Assembly (NCBI RefSeq): GCF_000422405.1
Contig: NZ_AULS01000006.1
Coordinates: forward strand, 124,001 to 188,000
DNA from: Microbacterium luticocti DSM 19459
GTDB lineage: Bacteria > Actinomycetota > Actinomycetes > Actinomycetales > Microbacteriaceae
DNA: 64,000 bases
Direction: 5' to 3'
A program made the position numbers and the translations under genes. The notes beneath the pieces were generated by a model. The model was not told where the DNA came from. It searched no databases and saw only the letters and a program-made list of their open reading frames with translations. Of this stretch, positions 8,401 through 15,940 are shown piece by piece; the stretch's first letter is position 1; the number at the start of each line of letters is the position of its first letter.

Positions 8401-8875
8401 GGCCACCCTGTTCGCGCGGTCGCTGAGCCGGTTCGGCACGGCGTTCCAGCGCGGATCGCCGTGGTACCTGATGGCCCTGGCAGGCATGCTGTCGGCGGCG
8501 GTGTTCGACGACCTGTTCTCGGCGGTGTGGCGGGCCGACAAGGCGCGGCGACTGCGCACGCGGGCGATCGCGGTGACGCGGCTGCGGCCCGACATGGCCG
8601 ATCATCCGGTGCTCGGCACCGTGCTGATGGGCTGGTCGGCCTGGGCGGTCGGTGAGACCGGCCTGCGCGAGCAGGGCCTTGCGGCGTTGGCGCTCGGTCA
8701 GCGGCTGGCTGCCCGGCAGGACCTGCTCAGCCTGCACTGGCAGACCCACCGCGACCACGCGGCCGGGCTCATCGGTGCCGACGCGGTCGCGGCGGCCGAG
8801 GCCGAGGCATCCGCTCTGCCGCATGACGGGCTGATCGAGCGGGCGGTGCGCCTGCTGCGCGCGGTCGGTCACTGA
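5492..8875 (+). CDS. SARP/AfsR-type transcriptional regulator with NTPase domain
   Basis: A 1127-residue cytoplasmic regulator. Residues 1-95 form an OmpR-like winged helix (LRVCVLGPV...RALVASLAL...LQTLVSRVRAAAG). A bacterial transcriptional activator domain follows at about 145-270 (AVRDAAAAVRARLEASRAHALAAAGRL...FDEAVHAELMSALAAAGRTGEALAVF). An NB-ARC-like STAND ATPase comes next, with P-loop GTGGLGKTR near 314 and Walker B LLVLDNCEQVVD. The C-terminal half is helical repeats. STAND regulators switch with ATP binding on ligand sensing. A His/Ala/Thr-rich insertion (about 109-133) separates the first two domains. Targets are unknown, and no biosynthetic cluster adjoins it. Confidence 0.88.
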   Translation: MPSLRVCVLGPVTIIGPDPIDLVGTNARALVASLALDAPAARSADAVADDVWGDDLPQNPRAALQTLVSRVRAAAGADIVRSTPGGYALGDADTDLSVARALLDAADRTAHHATTHHSTAHDGAAHHDAAHHVPGPVADDGPGDDDPAARVALLDEALALWRGEPGVDLDPRPVGQAVRDAAAAVRARLEASRAHALAAAGRLADAARALADLAAARPFDEAVHAELMSALAAAGRTGEALAVFAALRTRLREQLGTSPGAQVTELNARLLRTGAGRGRVRIGLQAAPNALLGRDADLAAVTDLLTHARVVTILGTGGLGKTRLAQALAAAADDPAVAVVPLAGVRADDDVPAAIAAALGVSEASPGGRLADVRARPDLRARVVGLLAEQPTLLVLDNCEQVVDGVASWVADMLGAVPSLHVLTTSRTPLSLAAEAVYPLAPLELGEGTDATAPAVQLFVERAHAVRPGASLPRDEVARLCAHLDGLPLAIELAAARVRTMTTRQIEERLTDRFALLTTGDRAAPARHRTLEAVIGWSWDLLDEPARRAMATLSVLPDGFAADVAAAVLEEPVDDVLDRLVSQSLLLVVEQPGGQVRFRMLETIREFALARLGDQDAQGRSDPIGDGVDARPGDEPAEHPGTAEHRGDGSAGADAAWRRVTHWARDFATAWLGSAFHRDVHARVRVEHDNLIAVLHHAIDREDDATTVLLFALLGQTWMVQGAFTEMTAFAPAAFAALPRVEDDEVPAEALVTTLIFAIFMTQAEAGVSSGRLIARVRMLRRRNRQMDPLFAAVADGLLAVVVAGMGHDRAEVGRALHELCTSPDRSRRLVGDTLLSQWAENEGQPQVALDAGRRVWQAAHGTESEWFATMSAASIAQLASQTAQPALALEWLDRADEGYRLFGAEEQQRQQAWLRASNLLALGDVESARRIFDDLAVATELTEDGLEAASIGLYGLAEIARGQGRKDAAATLFARSLSRFGTAFQRGSPWYLMALAGMLSAAVFDDLFSAVWRADKARRLRTRAIAVTRLRPDMADHPVLGTVLMGWSAWAVGETGLREQGLAALALGQRLAARQDLLSLHWQTHRDHAAGLIGADAVAAAEAEASALPHDGLIERAVRLLRAVGH

Positions 8876-8976
8876 GCGCCGCACGCGCGGTCACGGCCGG
8901 CACGTCGGTGCGGCACGGCCGCGAGGCGAGCGCTGAGCGCCAGCACGGCGCCGACGCGTCCCCCGACAGGTGTGAC

Positions 8977-9020
8977 GAACGGGACGGATGCGGCATCCCG
9001 GTGCCACATCCGTCCCGTTC
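8977..9020. terminator. Bidirectional terminator hairpin
   Basis: A perfect 14-bp inverted repeat, GAACGGGACGGATG at 8977-8990 and its complement at 9007-9020, with a 16-nt loop. It sits between the convergent SARP gene and the ABC-2 permease gene, so it can stop transcription from both sides. Confidence 0.75.
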
Positions 9021-9039
9021 ATCCGGAGTTCTGACCGGC

Positions 9040-9864
9040 TCAGGCCTTGCGCATGTACGCGCGCACCGTCAGCGGGGCGAACACCGCGACGATCACGGCC
9101 GCGCCCAGCAGGGTCACCCACACGTCGCCGGTGACGGCGCCGTTGTTGGCGATCTCGCGCACGGCGGTGACCAGGTGCGAGACCGGGTTGATGTTCACGA
9201 ACCACTGCAGCCACTGCGGCATCGTCGACGGGTCGACGAACGCGTTCGAGAAGAACGTGAGCGGGAACAGGATGAGCATCGAGATGCCCTGCACACTCGA
9301 CGCGGTGCGGGCGACGACCCCGAAGAACGCGAAGATCCAGCTGATCGCCCACGAGCACACCACGACCAGCAGCCCCGCGAGCACGACGTTGCCGATGCCA
9401 CCGGCGGGGTGGTAGCCCATCACGAACCCCATCACGAACGTGAGCGTGGTGGCGATCGCGTACCGGATGGTGTCGGCCAGCAGCGCCCCCGACAGCGGCG
9501 CGATGCGCGCGATCGGCAGTGAACGGAACCGGTCGAACACGCCCTTGTCCATGTCTTCGCGCAGCTGGGTGCCGGTGACCACCGAGGTGGTGATGACGGT
9601 CTGCACCAGGATGCCGGGGATCAGTGTCGGCAGGTAGTCCTGCACGTTGCCGGCCAGCGCCCCGCCGAACAGGAACGCGAACATCAGCGTGAAGATGATC
9701 GGCTGCACCGTGACGTCGACGAGCTGTTCGGGCGTGCGGCGGATCTTCACGAGCCCCCGGTACGCCATGGTGAACGTGTTCTGCAGCGTCTGCTGCAGGC
9801 TGGTGCGGTTCGACAGGCGTCGCTTCGACGCCGGGACGATCGGGGTGGCGGTGACCACGCTCAT
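9040..9864 (-). CDS. ABC-2 type permease, DrrB-like
   Basis: A 274-residue membrane protein, partner of the adjacent ATPase. The start MSVVTATPIVP at 9864 is preceded by an AGGAGGTG ribosome binding site and overlaps the ATPase stop by 4 nt. Six membrane segments are visible. The signature region TGTQLREDMDKGVFDRFRSLPIARIAPLSGALLADTIRYA is the ABC-2 motif of DrrB/NodJ-type exporters. DrrAB systems pump out drugs or lipids. The substrate cannot be named from context. The open frame extends upstream into the ATPase gene, but that part is not membrane-protein sequence. Confidence 0.9.
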   Translation of the reverse strand: MSVVTATPIVPASKRRLSNRTSLQQTLQNTFTMAYRGLVKIRRTPEQLVDVTVQPIIFTLMFAFLFGGALAGNVQDYLPTLIPGILVQTVITTSVVTGTQLREDMDKGVFDRFRSLPIARIAPLSGALLADTIRYAIATTLTFVMGFVMGYHPAGGIGNVVLAGLLVVVCSWAISWIFAFFGVVARTASSVQGISMLILFPLTFFSNAFVDPSTMPQWLQWFVNINPVSHLVTAVREIANNGAVTGDVWVTLLGAAVIVAVFAPLTVRAYMRKA

Positions 9865-10865
9865 GCCGGCACCTCCTCCTTCTGCTGCTTCTGTTGCTTC
9901 TGTTGCGCGGCCTGGTCGGCCGCGTCGTGTCCGGTGATGGTCAGGAACACCTCGTCGAGCGTCGGCTTCTGCACACTCATCTCGGTGAGGTGGATGCCCG
10001 CCTCGCGCAGCCCGATCAGCAGGTCGGCGACACGGTCGGCGTCGGCCATGGGCGCGGTGAGCCGGGATGCCTCGGGCGACACCGTCGCACGCACCCCGAG
10101 CACCCGGTGGATCGACTCGAGGGCCTCGGCGGTGTCGGCCGGGTCGGCCAGGCGCAGCTGCAGGCTCGAGGTGCCCACTGAGGCCTTCAGCTCGTCGGCG
10201 GTGCCCTCGGCGATGACCCGGCCGTGGTCGATGACCGCGATGCGGTCGGCGAGCTGGTCGGCCTCGTCGAGGTACTGCGTGGTCAGCAGCACCGTCGAGC
10301 CGGTGGCGACGAGCTCGCGGATGGTGTCCCACATCTGTCCGCGGGTGCGGGGGTCCAGGCCCGTGGTCGGCTCGTCGAGGAAGATGAGCGGAGGCTGGGC
10401 GAGCAGGGATGCCGCCAGGTCGAGGCGTCGTCGCATGCCGCCGGAGAAGTTCTTCAGGGGCTTGCGTGCGGCATCGGTCAGGCCGAACCGCTCGAGAAGG
10501 TCGGCGGACTTGGTGCGGGCATCGGCGCGGGACAGGCCGAGCAGTCGCGCGAAGATCATGAGGTTCTCGGTGGCCGAGAGCGTCTCGTCGACCGACGCGA
10601 ACTGACCGGTCACCCCGATCAGCTGGCGCACGATCTGCGCGGAGTGGACGACATCGTGCCCGAACACGCGGGCCGTGCCGCCGTCGGGACGCATGAGCGT
10701 GGCGAGCATGTTGATGGTCGTGGTCTTTCCGGCGCCGTTGGGGCCGAGCACGCCGTAGACGGTGCCGGTGCGCACCCGCAGGTCGACACCGTCGACCGCA
10801 CGGTTGGTTCCGAACACCTTCACGAGCGCATCGGCCTCCACGGCCCAGTCGGTGGAAGTTGTCAT
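9861..10865 (-). CDS. ABC transporter ATP-binding protein, DrrA-like
   Basis: A 334-residue ATPase of the daunorubicin-resistance (DrrA) type. It has Walker A GPNGAGKTT (41-49), signature FSGGMRRRLDLA (from 140), Walker B LIFLDEPTTGLD (from 160) and an H-loop region LLTTQYLDEADQLADR. The DrrA-type C-terminal extension (LRLADPADTAEAL...VQKPTLDEVFLTITGH) is present and ends in an unusual Gln/Lys-rich tail (QQKQQKQQKEE). It is transcribed first and coupled by ATGA overlap to the permease. Only a weak -10-like GATGCT precedes the start by 6 nt. Confidence 0.92.
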   Translation of the reverse strand: MTTSTDWAVEADALVKVFGTNRAVDGVDLRVRTGTVYGVLGPNGAGKTTTINMLATLMRPDGGTARVFGHDVVHSAQIVRQLIGVTGQFASVDETLSATENLMIFARLLGLSRADARTKSADLLERFGLTDAARKPLKNFSGGMRRRLDLAASLLAQPPLIFLDEPTTGLDPRTRGQMWDTIRELVATGSTVLLTTQYLDEADQLADRIAVIDHGRVIAEGTADELKASVGTSSLQLRLADPADTAEALESIHRVLGVRATVSPEASRLTAPMADADRVADLLIGLREAGIHLTEMSVQKPTLDEVFLTITGHDAADQAAQQKQQKQQKEEVPA

Positions 10866-10990
10866 GCGACCAGCATCCGGGCCCCGACTTTCGTCGCCCT
10901 GTCGTCTACCTGTCGTCCGCTTTCACCGCGTTTCACCGCGCGAGTTGCACCGCCGGTCACGCGCGAGGTGCACCGCGGGTGACCCGACGG

Positions 10991-11857
10991 CTACCGCTCG
11001 AACAGCGACGTGTTCGGCTTCGGCGAGGGCGAGGCCGTGGCATCCGTCACCGGCGTCAGCCGCCCGCAGAACTCGTCGATCTCGTGGCCCTGCGCGACCT
11101 TCGCCGGGTGCGGTCCGGCGGCCATCAGCCGCGGCAGCCACTGCGTGGGCAGCGGGGCCGCGGAGGCTGCGACCACCAGGTTGCCGAAGCGGCGACCCTT
11201 GAGCGTCTGCACCTCGGCGAGCACGATCACATGCTCGAGCACCGCGCGCACGGTGGCGACCTGCCGCCGCGCGAAGGCGAGCCCGGCGCCGTCGGCGACG
11301 TTGACCAGCAGCACGCCGTGCGGGGCGAGCAGGTGGGATGCCTCGGTGTAGAACTCGATGCTCGTCAGGTGTGCGGGGGTCTGCGCGCCGGCGTAGACGT
11401 CCGAGACGACGAGGTCGACATTGCCCGTCAGGGGTGCGGGCAGCCGGGCGATCCCGGCGCGGGCGTCGCCGATGCGCACCCGGATGCCGGAGTTCTTGGG
11501 CAACGGGAGCTGTTCGCGCACCAGGTCCCACAGCGGCTGCTCGAGCTCGATCACCTGCTGGCGCGAACCCGGGCGGGTGTGTGCGATGTAGCGGGGGATC
11601 GTGAGCGCCCCGCCGCCCAGGTGCACCGCCGTCAACGGCTGACCCGGCAGCCGCAGCTGGTCGATCACCGCGCCCATGCGGGCGACGTACTCGAAGTGCA
11701 GGTGGGCGGGGTCGTCGAGGTCGACGTGCGACTGCGGGGTCTCGCCGATCATCAGCTCGTACCCGGTCGTGTACGGGCTCGGCACGACGCGGGCGATCGA
11801 CCCGTCGCCCAGACGGGCGTGCGGCACGTCGAGGGGTTCCCGCCGTGCCCGCGCCAT
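10991..11857 (-). CDS. Spermidine synthase-like methyltransferase-fold protein
   Basis: A 288-residue Rossmann-fold protein. TPQSHVDLDDPAHLHFEYV resembles the substrate entry of polyamine aminopropyltransferases. The AdoMet/dcAdoMet-binding motif is VHLGGGALTIPRYIA, followed by QVIELEQPLWDLV, IGDARAGIARL and DLVVSDVYAGAQTPAHLTS. In spermidine synthases the catalytic Asp lies in a DSTDP-like motif; here SDVYAG replaces it. Polyamine synthesis is therefore doubtful, as for many actinobacterial members annotated spermidine synthase-like. The start at 11857 is fixed by a leaderless -10 box. Upstream open frame runs into a palindromic repeat and is not coding. Confidence 0.75.
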   Translation of the reverse strand: MARARREPLDVPHARLGDGSIARVVPSPYTTGYELMIGETPQSHVDLDDPAHLHFEYVARMGAVIDQLRLPGQPLTAVHLGGGALTIPRYIAHTRPGSRQQVIELEQPLWDLVREQLPLPKNSGIRVRIGDARAGIARLPAPLTGNVDLVVSDVYAGAQTPAHLTSIEFYTEASHLLAPHGVLLVNVADGAGLAFARRQVATVRAVLEHVIVLAEVQTLKGRRFGNLVVAASAAPLPTQWLPRLMAAGPHPAKVAQGHEIDEFCGRLTPVTDATASPSPKPNTSLFER

Positions 11858-11864
11858 GGCGTCC

Positions 11865-11870
11865 ACGGTA
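11865..11870 (-). promoter_or_regulatory. -10 box TACCGT, leaderless spermidine-synthase-like gene
   Basis: On the minus strand TACCGT ends 7 nt before the ATG at 11857, and no ribosome binding site is present. Confidence 0.55.
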
Positions 11871-11915
11871 TCGGGTTCGGGTGGGCGGGTGCCGGGCCTG
11901 GGCGCGCGCAGGCAG

Positions 11916-12362
11916 ACACAACTGCGGGGATCTTCGCCGACACGCCGGGCCTGTGGCATCCGTCATCGGCGTGTCGCACAGAATCCCCGCAGTTGTGCAC
12001 GAGCGCAGGGGAGCGGGCACGGACTCGGGCGCGTGCACCGGACCCGGGCCGGCCCCGTGGCCGTGGACGTTCCCGGCGCCCACAGGCGGACACAACTGCG
12101 GGGATTTTCGCCGACACGCCGGGCCTGCGGCATCCGTCATCGGCGTGTCGCACAGAATCCCAGTTGTGCACGGGCGCAGGTGGAGCGGGCACCGGCCCTG
12201 GGCCGGCCCGCGGTTGTGCTCGTGTCTCGGGTCGGCTCCGCGGCCCTGCACGTGCCCGGTCCCGGCGCGCGCAGGCGGACACAACTGCGGGGATTTTCGC
12301 CGACACGCCGTGCCTGTGGCATCCGTCATCGGCGTGTCGCACAGAATCCCCGCAGTTGTGCA
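11916..12362. repeat. Three tandem palindromic elements, family A
   Basis: Copies lie at about 11916-12000, 12090-12171 and 12279-12362, at intervals of about 174 and 189 bases. Each has a left arm ACAACTGCGGGGATT plus CGACACGCC and the complementary right arm GGCGTGTCG plus AATCCCCGCAGTTGT. These form a hairpin of 15 and 9 pairs around a 5x5 internal loop, with GGCATCCGTCATC in the apical part. The second copy lacks 4 nt in the right arm. The spacers (GGGCGCAGGTGAGCGGGC-like) are also repeated. This explains most of the 684-base gap 11858-12541, which contains no supported gene. Confidence 0.85.
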
Positions 12363-12528
12363 CGGGCGCAGGTGAGCGAGCAATGGCCCCGGGTCGGCCC
12401 AGCGGCCGTGCACACGTGCAGGTGGAGCAAGCACCGGCTCCGGGTCGGCCCCGCAGCCGTGCACGTGTCTCGGGTCGGCCCGGCGGCCGCGCGTGCCCGG
12501 TCCCGAAGCCCGCCGCCGCCCGCGGCGC

Positions 12529-12534
12529 TACCGT
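12529..12534 (+). promoter_or_regulatory. -10 box TACCGT, leaderless pxpA
   Basis: TACCGT is followed after 7 nt by the pxpA ATG at 12542, with no ribosome binding site. Confidence 0.6.
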
Positions 12535-12541
12535 TGAGCAC

Positions 12542-13297
12542 ATGGATGCGATCGACCTCAACGCCGACCTCGGCGAGACGGTCGACGGTACGCCGACGGC
12601 CGACGACGAGGCGATGTTCGCGGTGATCTCCAGCGCCAGCATCGCCTGCGGCGGGCATGCCGGCGACGCCGTGTCGATGCGTGCCGCGGTCGAACGGTCG
12701 CAGCGCACGGGCGTCGCGATCGGCGCCCACCCCGCCTACCCCGACCGCGTCGGATTCGGGCGCACCTTCGTGCCGATGCCGCCGTCCGAGCTGCACGCCG
12801 TCATCGCCGCGCAGCTGTCGGCGTTGGCCGCCGCCGGCGCCGACATCCGCTACGTCAAGCCGCACGGCGCGCTGTACCACGCGGCCGGAGCCGACCCGGC
12901 GCAGGCGGCCGCACTGGTGCGCGCGGTCGCCGACCTCAGCGAGCGTGCCGGTCGCGCGATCCCGGTGCTGGCCCTCGGCGACGCGCTCGCCGAGGCGACG
13001 GATGCCGCCGGCCTCCTGTTCTTCCGTGAGGCGTTCCTCGATCGTGGTTATCGTGCCGACGGCCGCCTCGTCCCGCGTGGAGAGCCGGGCGATCTCGTCC
13101 ACGACGCCGCCGTCGCCGCGGCCCGGGCGGTGCGGCTCGCGCAGCGTGGCGAGGTCGAGGCCGTCGACGGAACCGTGGTCCGCGTGGATGCGGCATCCTT
13201 CTGCCTGCACGGCGACACACCCGAGTCCGTCGCGCTCGCGCGGGCGGTGCGCCAGGCGCTGCGCACCGCCGACGTGGCCGTCGCCGCGCCGTGGTGA
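12542..13297 (+). CDS. pxpA: 5-oxoprolinase subunit A
   Basis: A 251-residue member of the LamB/YcsF family. The opening DLNADLGE, then SASIACGGHAGD, GAHPAYPDRVGFGR, YVKPHGALYH and the closing FCLHGDTPESVALARAVRQAL are all conserved family motifs carrying metal-binding and catalytic residues. With PxpB and PxpC it forms the ATP-dependent bacterial 5-oxoprolinase that opens 5-oxo-L-proline to glutamate. Full length is as expected. It is the first gene of a two-gene unit, with the pxpB-pxpC fusion starting 9 nt after its stop. Confidence 0.93.
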   Translation: MDAIDLNADLGETVDGTPTADDEAMFAVISSASIACGGHAGDAVSMRAAVERSQRTGVAIGAHPAYPDRVGFGRTFVPMPPSELHAVIAAQLSALAAAGADIRYVKPHGALYHAAGADPAQAAALVRAVADLSERAGRAIPVLALGDALAEATDAAGLLFFREAFLDRGYRADGRLVPRGEPGDLVHDAAVAAARAVRLAQRGEVEAVDGTVVRVDAASFCLHGDTPESVALARAVRQALRTADVAVAAPW

Positions 13298-13306
13298 GGG
13301 CCCGTG

Positions 13307-15310
13307 ATGCGCATCCTCCCGTTCGGTGACCGCGCCCTGCTCGTCGAGGTCGCGCCGGATGACGCCCGCCCGGGCGAGGCGGTGCTGCGCGGGGCTCGTG
13401 TGGGGGAGACGGTGCTGCGCGAGCCCGGCTCGGGCGAGGCGGCGCGGCCCGCGGTCGTCACGGGTAAGGCGGTGCTGCGCGAGCCCGGCTCGGACGAGGC
13501 CGCGCGGCCCGCGGTGCGGCCGAGCGAGGCTGCGCCCGACGTGCCCGGGCGGCCCGGGGTGCTTCCCGCAGTCGTCCCGGACGAGGCCGCGCCGCCCGGG
13601 GTCCGCCCGAGCGACGTTGCGCCCGACGTGCCCGGGCCCGGCGGCGGGCGACCGCCGCGTGATGCGCGGCCCGGGGCGACGGATGCCACCCGCCTTCCGA
13701 TCGCGCAGGTGCTCGCCCTGCACGCCCGGCTCGAGGCATCCCGCCCCCGCGGAGTCGTCGACCTGGTGCCCGCCGCCCGCACCGTGCTGGTGCGCGTCGA
13801 TCCGGCGGTGCTGCAGCTGTCGGCCGCGCGCGCCTGGGTCGAGGCGGCCGCCGCCGAGCAGACGGCCGTGCCCGCCCGGCCGGCGCGCGAGGTCGCGCTC
13901 GACGTCGTGTACGACGGTCCCGACCTGATCGGGGTCGCCGCGCTGCTCGGCATCGACGCCGACACGCTCGTGCGCCGGCACACCGCCACGACCTGGACGG
14001 TCGCGTTCACCGGGTTCGCGCCCGGTTTCGGGTACCTGGTCGGCGACGACTGGCCATACGACGTGCCGCGGCTTCGCAGTCCACGCACCCGTGTGCCAGC
14101 CGGCGCGGTCGGGCTCGCGGGGGCGTTCAGCGGGGCGTATCCGCGACCGACCCCCGGCGGCTGGCAATTGATCGGCACGACCGACGCAGTGCTGTTCGAC
14201 GCGGATGCCGCCGACCCGGTGCTGTTGGTTCCCGGCACGCGTGTGCGGTTCCGCGCGACCGGGGCCGCCCCCGCCGCGCCCCTCGCCGCGCCCGCCAGCG
14301 CCACGCCCACCCCCGCGGCCGCCCGTGCCATTCCCGCGAAAGTGCTTCTGACGGACGAGAGTGCGGGTACAACCCGCTCCTTCGTCCGTCAGAAGCACTC
14401 TCGCCGACCGGACGGGGCGGCGGAGCCGCCTCGCAACGTGGCCGCAGCGTTCGAGGTGCGCGAGCCGGGGCTGTCGGCCACCGTGCAGGACCTCGGCCGC
14501 CCGGGGCGCGCGGCCGAAGGCATCGCCGCATCCGGCGCGCTCGACCGCGGCGCACTGCGCGCCGCCAACCGCATCGTGGGCAACCGCGAAGACGCCGCAG
14601 GCATCGAGATCACGATGGGCGGGTTCTGCGCCGTTGCCGAACGCGATCTGTGGATCGCGGTCACCGGCGGGTGGGGACCGATCCGCATCGACGGGCACGA
14701 CGTCGACCCGTGGCAGCCCGTGCGGTGGCCGGTGGGCGCCGTGCTGCACATCGACTGGCTCACCCACGGCGCCCGCGCCTACCTGGCCGTGCGCGGCGGG
14801 GTCGCCGTCGGCGAGGTCGCCGGATCGTGCGCGACCGACACCCTCGCCGGCCTCGGCCCCGACCCGTTGCACGCGGGCCGGCGCCTGGCGACCGGCCACG
14901 CGGCATCCGGCCCCGTACCGCCGGCCGAACCGGTGATGGCGGCCGCACCCGGCGACGACCTCGAGATCGCCCTGGCGCCGGGGCCCCGCGCCGATCGGTT
15001 CACCGACGCGGCCCGGGCCGCGCTGTTCGAGGCGGTGTGGACGGTCACCGACCACGCCGACCGGGTCGGCATCCGCCTCGACGGCCCGGTGCTCGACCGC
15101 GTCGAAACGGCCGAGCTCGCCAGCGAGGGCATGGTGCCCGGCGCGCTCCAGGTGCCGCCCGACGGCCGCCCGGTAATCCTCATGGCCGACGGCCCGGTCA
15201 CCGGCGGGTATCCGGTCATCGCAGTGGCGACGGATGCCGCTCTCGACGCGCTCGCGCAGGCTCGGCCGGGATGTCGGATCCGGTTCCGCCACGCCCGACC
15301 GCCCCACTGA
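13307..15310 (+). CDS. pxpBC: Fused 5-oxoprolinase subunits PxpB-PxpC
   Basis: A 667-residue fusion of KipI (PxpB) and KipA (PxpC) families. The PxpB part opens MRILPFGDRALLVEVA. It is then interrupted at about residues 18-128 by a Pro/Ala/Arg/Glu low-complexity segment, resuming at VLALHARLEASRPRGVVDLVPA and containing the family motif GFAPGFGYL near 240. A linker at about 345-364 is encoded by a long perfect palindrome. PxpC follows from about 383 (VREPGLSATVQDLGRPG, ASGALDRGALRAANRIVGN). The complex uses ATP to open 5-oxoproline. ATG 13307 and GTG 13304 are both possible starts. The two insertions are unusual, and activity is not proven. Confidence 0.9.
   Translation: MRILPFGDRALLVEVAPDDARPGEAVLRGARVGETVLREPGSGEAARPAVVTGKAVLREPGSDEAARPAVRPSEAAPDVPGRPGVLPAVVPDEAAPPGVRPSDVAPDVPGPGGGRPPRDARPGATDATRLPIAQVLALHARLEASRPRGVVDLVPAARTVLVRVDPAVLQLSAARAWVEAAAAEQTAVPARPAREVALDVVYDGPDLIGVAALLGIDADTLVRRHTATTWTVAFTGFAPGFGYLVGDDWPYDVPRLRSPRTRVPAGAVGLAGAFSGAYPRPTPGGWQLIGTTDAVLFDADAADPVLLVPGTRVRFRATGAAPAAPLAAPASATPTPAAARAIPAKVLLTDESAGTTRSFVRQKHSRRPDGAAEPPRNVAAAFEVREPGLSATVQDLGRPGRAAEGIAASGALDRGALRAANRIVGNREDAAGIEITMGGFCAVAERDLWIAVTGGWGPIRIDGHDVDPWQPVRWPVGAVLHIDWLTHGARAYLAVRGGVAVGEVAGSCATDTLAGLGPDPLHAGRRLATGHAASGPVPPAEPVMAAAPGDDLEIALAPGPRADRFTDAARAALFEAVWTVTDHADRVGIRLDGPVLDRVETAELASEGMVPGALQVPPDGRPVILMADGPVTGGYPVIAVATDAALDALAQARPGCRIRFRHARPPH
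14336..14404. repeat. Long palindrome inside pxpB-pxpC, family B
   Basis: Perfect 18-bp arms AGTGCTTCTGACGGACGA (14341-14358) and its complement (14382-14399) extend outward with one mismatch to GCGA/TCGC and inward as GCGGGT/ACCCGC around ACA. A nearly continuous hairpin results. It is read in frame within the fusion gene, encoding part of the linker between the two enzyme domains. It probably arose by insertion of a REP-like element. Confidence 0.85.
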
Positions 15311-15335
15311 GCTTTGGGTCTGCTGTGGGTCTGTT

Positions 15336-15341
15336 TACACT
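15336..15341 (+). promoter_or_regulatory. -10 box TACACT before lipoprotein gene
   Basis: TACACT ends 6 nt before ATG 15348, the same geometry as the other leaderless genes here. That ATG is in a different frame from the body of the lipoprotein gene. Confidence 0.55.
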
Positions 15342-15347
15342 CGGGAG

Positions 15348-15940
15348 ATGTCTCGTCTGCGTTCTTCCGCCGTCCCGTCCTGACCGCCTCGCTGCTGCTG
15401 ACCGGTTGCGCCTCGTTCCAGGGGGCCTCCGACGGCGGATCCGACAAGGGCTCCGACACCACGGGCGCGTCGACCCCGACGGTCGCACCCGCCACCGGTG
15501 AGAAGGTCACCGGCGACGGCTATTCGTTCACCGTGCCCGAGGGATGGGGCTTCCCCGAGCAGGGGGTGCCCGGCCAGACCGCGAAGACCTTCGCCGCCGA
15601 TCTCACCGACGACGACGGCTTCGCCGACAACGTGAACGTGCTCGCTTCGCCGGCCGGCAAGCTCACGGCCGAGCAGATCGAGTCGCTGGGCGTGAAGGAG
15701 CTGAAGAACAGCGGTGTCGCCAAGGTCGACGTGCTGGGCCGCGTCACGATCGCCGGCTCTCCGTCGCCGCACCTGAGCGCCGACTTCTCGACGCGGGGCA
15801 TCGACTACCGCATCGACCAGTACTACGCGACGAACGACACCCAGACGTACGTGGTGACGTTCTCGTCGAGCCGCTCGGTCTCGCAGGCCGACCGCGACGC
15901 CCGTGCCGAGTCGGTGCTGGCCACCTGGGCCTGGAACTGA
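15348..15940 (+). CDS. Lipoprotein with apparent 1-nt frameshift in signal peptide
   Basis: The body, in the frame of 15314, reads VLTASLLLTGCASFQGASDG with a lipobox LTGC, then a Ser/Asp/Thr-rich spacer and a domain YSFTVPEGWGFPE...VLATWAWN, a PsbP/DcrB-like pattern seen in many actinobacterial lipoproteins. In that frame no good start exists, only TTG 15314 without a ribosome binding site. The leaderless ATG at 15348 gives MSRLRSSAVP and then a stop. Adding one base near 15375-15382 would join the two into an ideal lipoprotein signal peptide of about 21 residues (197 residues in total). So either the gene is broken or one base is missing from the sequence. The function is unknown. Confidence 0.7.

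Noticed and set aside
9865..10332. Upstream extension of the DrrB-like permease
   Set aside because: The extra frame overlaps the ATPase gene and has no membrane-protein character; the ATGA overlap and AGGAGG support the start at 9864.
11858..12541. Small genes or leader ORFs within the family A repeat region
   Set aside because: All open frames there cross the palindromes and differ in frame between copies; none has a ribosome binding site or conserved product.
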